Positions 61,593-64,000 of a stretch of DNA of 64,000 nt are shown one piece after another; the stretch's first letter is position 1, and each line of letters begins with the position of its first letter. Source of the DNA: an uncultured Bacteroidota bacterium (GTDB lineage: Bacteria > Bacteroidota > Bacteroidia > Bacteroidales > UBA12077). Location of the stretch: the NCBI GenBank assembly GCA_913055635.1, contig CAJXLK010000015.1, positions 1 through 64,000 of the forward strand, given 5' to 3'. The position numbers and the translations under genes were made by a program. The notes under the pieces were generated by a model, which was given only the letters and a program-made list of their open reading frames with translations, did no database searches and was not told the origin of the DNA.

Positions 61593-62062
61593 AGCAATCT
61601 TTTTTAGGTTTAAAAAGCGAATCATCGGAATTGAAAATATCCATAATATTTTTTTCCCACGCATCCAGGAGGGAAGTTTTTATGAATCACCCGATCTTTT
61701 TATTGAAGCTGGTAAATTCTTACATGAATGTAGGGAGTATTCATTTTGAGAAATGGACCTGATGGGTAAAATGGTAATCAGGCACCCAAATGATGCAATC
61801 TTCGGAGGGTAGCTGGTGAGTTCTGTCTTTTCTGCCAAAAGATGAGGCTGGAATTTTGGGATTTTCCGGCCTCACGGGGAAGTTGTAAATCAGAATAATA
61901 CTGTAACCTGCTTTGTTGTTATGGATTACCTCACCATGAATCCCGCATGTTTGAGACATCGCTTTGAGGCGTATGTCCCTGCATGCGGGATTCATTGAGT
62001 TGATGATGGACCGGCTTTCGGCAGGGGAAGTATCCCTGGCTGGTGTATTCAGCAACGCGGGC
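61593..62062. other. intergenic region with a nested palindrome
   Basis: 470 bp between two minus-strand genes, with no gene I can support. Its main feature is the 60-bp nested hairpin at 61936-61995, described separately. Confidence 0.5.
61936..61995. repeat. 60-bp nested inverted repeat
   Basis: Outer arms ATGAATCCCGCATG (61936-61949) and CATGCGGGATTCAT (61982-61995) are perfectly complementary over 14 bp; inside, GACAT (61955-61959) pairs with ATGTC (61973-61977), and CGC with GCG around TTTGAG. It lies about 70 bp beyond the amidase stop. No T tract follows, so it is not a simple terminator. Confidence 0.85.
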
Positions 62063-63742
62063 TTAATCGGTAAAAAAGTCCGGGTGCTGGTTTTCGTGGC
62101 CGGTCGCTTTTTGGTAGGCCGTAGCCATTTCCAGTATTTTGCCTTCTTCAAAGAGGTTACCGAGGAAGCTGATGCTGGTGGGGTGGCCTTCCTCATCGAA
62201 ACCGTTGGGCACCACGGCACAGGGGTGGCCGGTAAGGTTGGTGGTCAGCAGCTGGTTGCCGCCAAAGCTGGGAGCCACGATCACATCATATTCTTTGAAG
62301 AGCTGGTTGACTTGTTCGGCGAGGATTTTGCGCAGCCGGTTGGCCTTGAGGTATTCCACGGCTGGTATGAACCGGGCTTTGCGGAAGATGTTGGGCCAGG
62401 CGTTTTGGTGCTGGGCCACCAGCAGGCTGTCGCGGTTGGAGCGGGTAAGCTGGTCGAAGGCGGTGGCTGCTTCTGCCTCTAGGATGACCATCATGGGGGA
62501 GACGGGGATGCTGTCGGGCAAACTTACCGGGTGCAGTTCGACGCCCAGATCGCGGATCTTAGCCAGGGCGATGCTGTCGTTCTTGCGGGTGGGGTAATCA
62601 TTGTTGAAGAGATCTTTCAGATAGCCCACTTTCATCTGGCTCACTTTTTCGTTGGCATGGTAGCGGAAGGGCACATCGCGCACGGTCCGGTCTGTTTGGT
62701 CGGGCCCTTCGATGGTGTGCAGGACCATGGCCGAGCCTTTGGCTGTGCGGCATATGGGTCCGATCTTGTCCATGGTCCACGACAGGGCCATGGCCCCTGC
62801 GCGGCTGACGCGTCCGAAGGTGGGGCGCAAACCGCTGGCGCCACAACGGGTGGAGGGTGAGACGATGGAGCCGTAAGTCTCCGTGCCCAGGGAGAAACCC
62901 ACCAGGCCGGCTACCGTGGCCGAGGCCGAGCCAGCCGACGAGCCGCTGGAGCCCTGCTCCAAATCCCACGGGTTTTTAGTGGTCCCGCCGTACCAAACAT
63001 CGCCCATGGCCAGGGCGCCCATCGAGAGCTTGGCCACCAATACCGCCCCGGCATCACGAAGCTTGCGGTAAACGGTGGCGTTGCCTTCCAGTTCCTGGTG
63101 CTTATAAGCCGCTGCTCCCCAGGTGGTCTTATAGCCTTCCACACTGACCAGGTCTTTTAACCCGTAAGGGATGCCATGCAATGGCCCGCGGTATTGACCC
63201 TGGCGGATCTCCCGGTCGGCCTGGCGCGCCTGTTTGATCGCCAGATCCTCGGTCAAAGTGATCAGGCACTTCAGCGTGTCGCTGTATTCCTTCAATCGCT
63301 CAATGTACATGCGGGTGAGTTCCTCCGAGGTGATCTTCCGCTCGCGGATCAAAACCGAAAGCTCAGGCACCGAATAAAAGGCCAGCTCCTCGGGATCTTC
63401 CGGAACAGTCACCTCTTCGGGCAGGCCCCAGTTAACCTTCGAACCGCCATCGGGCAACTCCATCCACCCCGGTACCGGATTGAACTCAACAATCGGGGCC
63501 ACTGAATTGGGCAGATCTACCCCACGCATTTGCTGGTAGGACTCCTTTTGATCACGCACACCTTCCATCAGCGAATCGCGCTCCTGGCCCGTCAGGTCAA
63601 GGCCGATCAGCTCTTCGGCATGGCGCACGTCATTGGGTGTTAGCTCCTGCGGCTTCTTGTCCTGGCCACAACCGGCCGCTACAGCCGCCAGAACAAAAAC
63701 CATCAAAATTCTGGAAAGGTTTAGGGTCATTCGGGATTTCAT
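62063..63742 (-). CDS. amidase signature family lipoprotein
   Basis: A 559-residue exported amidase. The start at 63742 gives MKSRMTLNLSRILMVFVLAAVAAGC, a lipoprotein signal with Cys25. The amidase domain begins at about residue 120 (YSVPELSVLIRERKITSEELTRMYIERL). Catalytic Lys is in YGLKDLVSV, the cis-Ser in EQGSSGSSAGSAS and the nucleophilic Ser in TYGSIVSPS, the Ser-cisSer-Lys triad of the family. Cytoplasmic relatives include GatA; a lipid-anchored form points to hydrolysis of an external amide, substrate unknown. The ~95 residues between anchor and domain are an extra N-terminal region. Confidence 0.9.
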   Translation of the reverse strand: MKSRMTLNLSRILMVFVLAAVAAGCGQDKKPQELTPNDVRHAEELIGLDLTGQERDSLMEGVRDQKESYQQMRGVDLPNSVAPIVEFNPVPGWMELPDGGSKVNWGLPEEVTVPEDPEELAFYSVPELSVLIRERKITSEELTRMYIERLKEYSDTLKCLITLTEDLAIKQARQADREIRQGQYRGPLHGIPYGLKDLVSVEGYKTTWGAAAYKHQELEGNATVYRKLRDAGAVLVAKLSMGALAMGDVWYGGTTKNPWDLEQGSSGSSAGSASATVAGLVGFSLGTETYGSIVSPSTRCGASGLRPTFGRVSRAGAMALSWTMDKIGPICRTAKGSAMVLHTIEGPDQTDRTVRDVPFRYHANEKVSQMKVGYLKDLFNNDYPTRKNDSIALAKIRDLGVELHPVSLPDSIPVSPMMVILEAEAATAFDQLTRSNRDSLLVAQHQNAWPNIFRKARFIPAVEYLKANRLRKILAEQVNQLFKEYDVIVAPSFGGNQLLTTNLTGHPCAVVPNGFDEEGHPTSISFLGNLFEEGKILEMATAYQKATGHENQHPDFFTD

Positions 63743-63772
63743 ACAGATCAAGGTTTAGTGAAAATTCAACGA

Positions 63773-64000
63773 GATATGGTGTTTATTGTCAGCAAAATAT
63801 AATGTTGACCATTAATAAGATATGGTGTTGATTGTCAGCAAAATATGATGTTGACCATTAATAATATATAGTGTTGATTGTCAATGAGATATGGTGTTGG
63901 CTATCTGATGAATACAGCATCAATTTTTTATGTATAGCTTTGACTGTCAAGTGAATACGGAATCAATTGTCCATTATGTATAGCTTTGACTGTCAAGTGA
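63773..64000. repeat. 46-bp-period tandem array reaching the window edge
   Basis: GATATGGTGTTKATTGTCAG begins at 63773 and 63819, and looser units follow; further right, TGTATAGCTTTGACTGTCAA occurs at 63931 and 63977, again 46 bp apart. The right part contains two rightward TAGCTTTG boxes (63935-63942, 63981-63988), which match the -7 consensus and could serve a gene beyond the window. Confidence 0.85.

Noticed and set aside
61741..62220. A minus-strand frame of 159 codons at the end of the amidase
   Set aside because: Its first part is out of frame with the amidase and its second part crosses the nested palindrome; no motif or start supports a gene.

Overview
The window looks like chromosomal DNA of a member of the Bacteroidota, most plausibly a free-living, salt-tolerant Bacteroidales/Marinilabiliales-type organism. 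Evidence: a SusC/SusD pair driven by an ECF sigma/FecR switch, promoters of the Bacteroidota form TTTG-N17-23-TAnnTTTG (best example in front of tRNA-Phe), a GldB-like lipoprotein next to nadE, a DUF3109 protein, four ~800-residue FtsX/MacB-type permeases whose proteins all end in NP(V/A)xSLRYE, and a complete glycine betaine transporter. Genus and species cannot be told from the sequence alone.

Layout. 0-3.5 kb: a broken or partial gene at the left edge, an HD-domain protein, an O-methyltransferase, an M16 peptidase and tRNA-Phe. 3.5-4.8 kb: AT-rich gene-poor DNA with a pseudogene scrap. 4.8-9.4 kb: an outer-membrane beta-barrel protein followed by the proVWX-type betaine uptake operon. 9.6-14.2 kb: housekeeping genes (gpmI, DUF3109, a YihY/BrkB membrane protein, a family 4 uracil-DNA glycosylase). 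14.5-20 kb: a 2-oxoacid (probably pyruvate) dehydrogenase operon, E1alpha-E1beta-E2-E3, plus a lipoate-protein ligase that fits the lipoylated E2. 20-23.2 kb: an NtrC-type regulator and its histidine kinase on the minus strand. 23.6-33.9 kb: a polysaccharide-utilization locus (ECF sigma, FecR anti-sigma, SusC with STN domain, SusD, LamG surface lipoprotein, GH43-like enzyme with discoidin and FN3 domains). 34.5-39.4 kb: two permeases. 39.7-45 kb: a pair of paralogous secreted proteins, gldB, a small barrel protein and nadE. 45.3-49.9 kb: a hybrid histidine kinase and two glycosyltransferases. 50.2-59.3 kb: two more permeases (minus) divergent from a second NtrC-type regulator/kinase pair (plus). 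59.5-63.7 kb: a degenerate RicT/PSP1-domain paralogue, a small lipoprotein and a lipoprotein amidase; the right edge is a 46-bp-period repeat array.

The most striking property of the window is tandem repetition. Nearly every longer intergenic gap holds a short tandem array with its own period (7, 8, 19, 25, 30, 46, 51, 59-65, 67 or 111-112 bp). Some contain gene 3' ends: a 17-bp palindrome, ACCCCGCTTAGCGGGGT, forms arrays at three loci, and at one of them it supplies the stop codon of the lipoate ligase, whose last coding bases are duplicated along with it. The same process has entered genes. Both NtrY-like histidine kinases carry in-frame repeat arrays (18-, 36- and 21-nt periods) inserted at three different loops of the conserved kinase core, with all catalytic boxes intact. 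This pair of kinases, sitting with their NtrC regulators and (for one pair) with the orphan permeases, is my strongest candidate for undescribed biology in the window.

Functions are inferred from recognisable motifs and domain order read by eye; no database search was possible.
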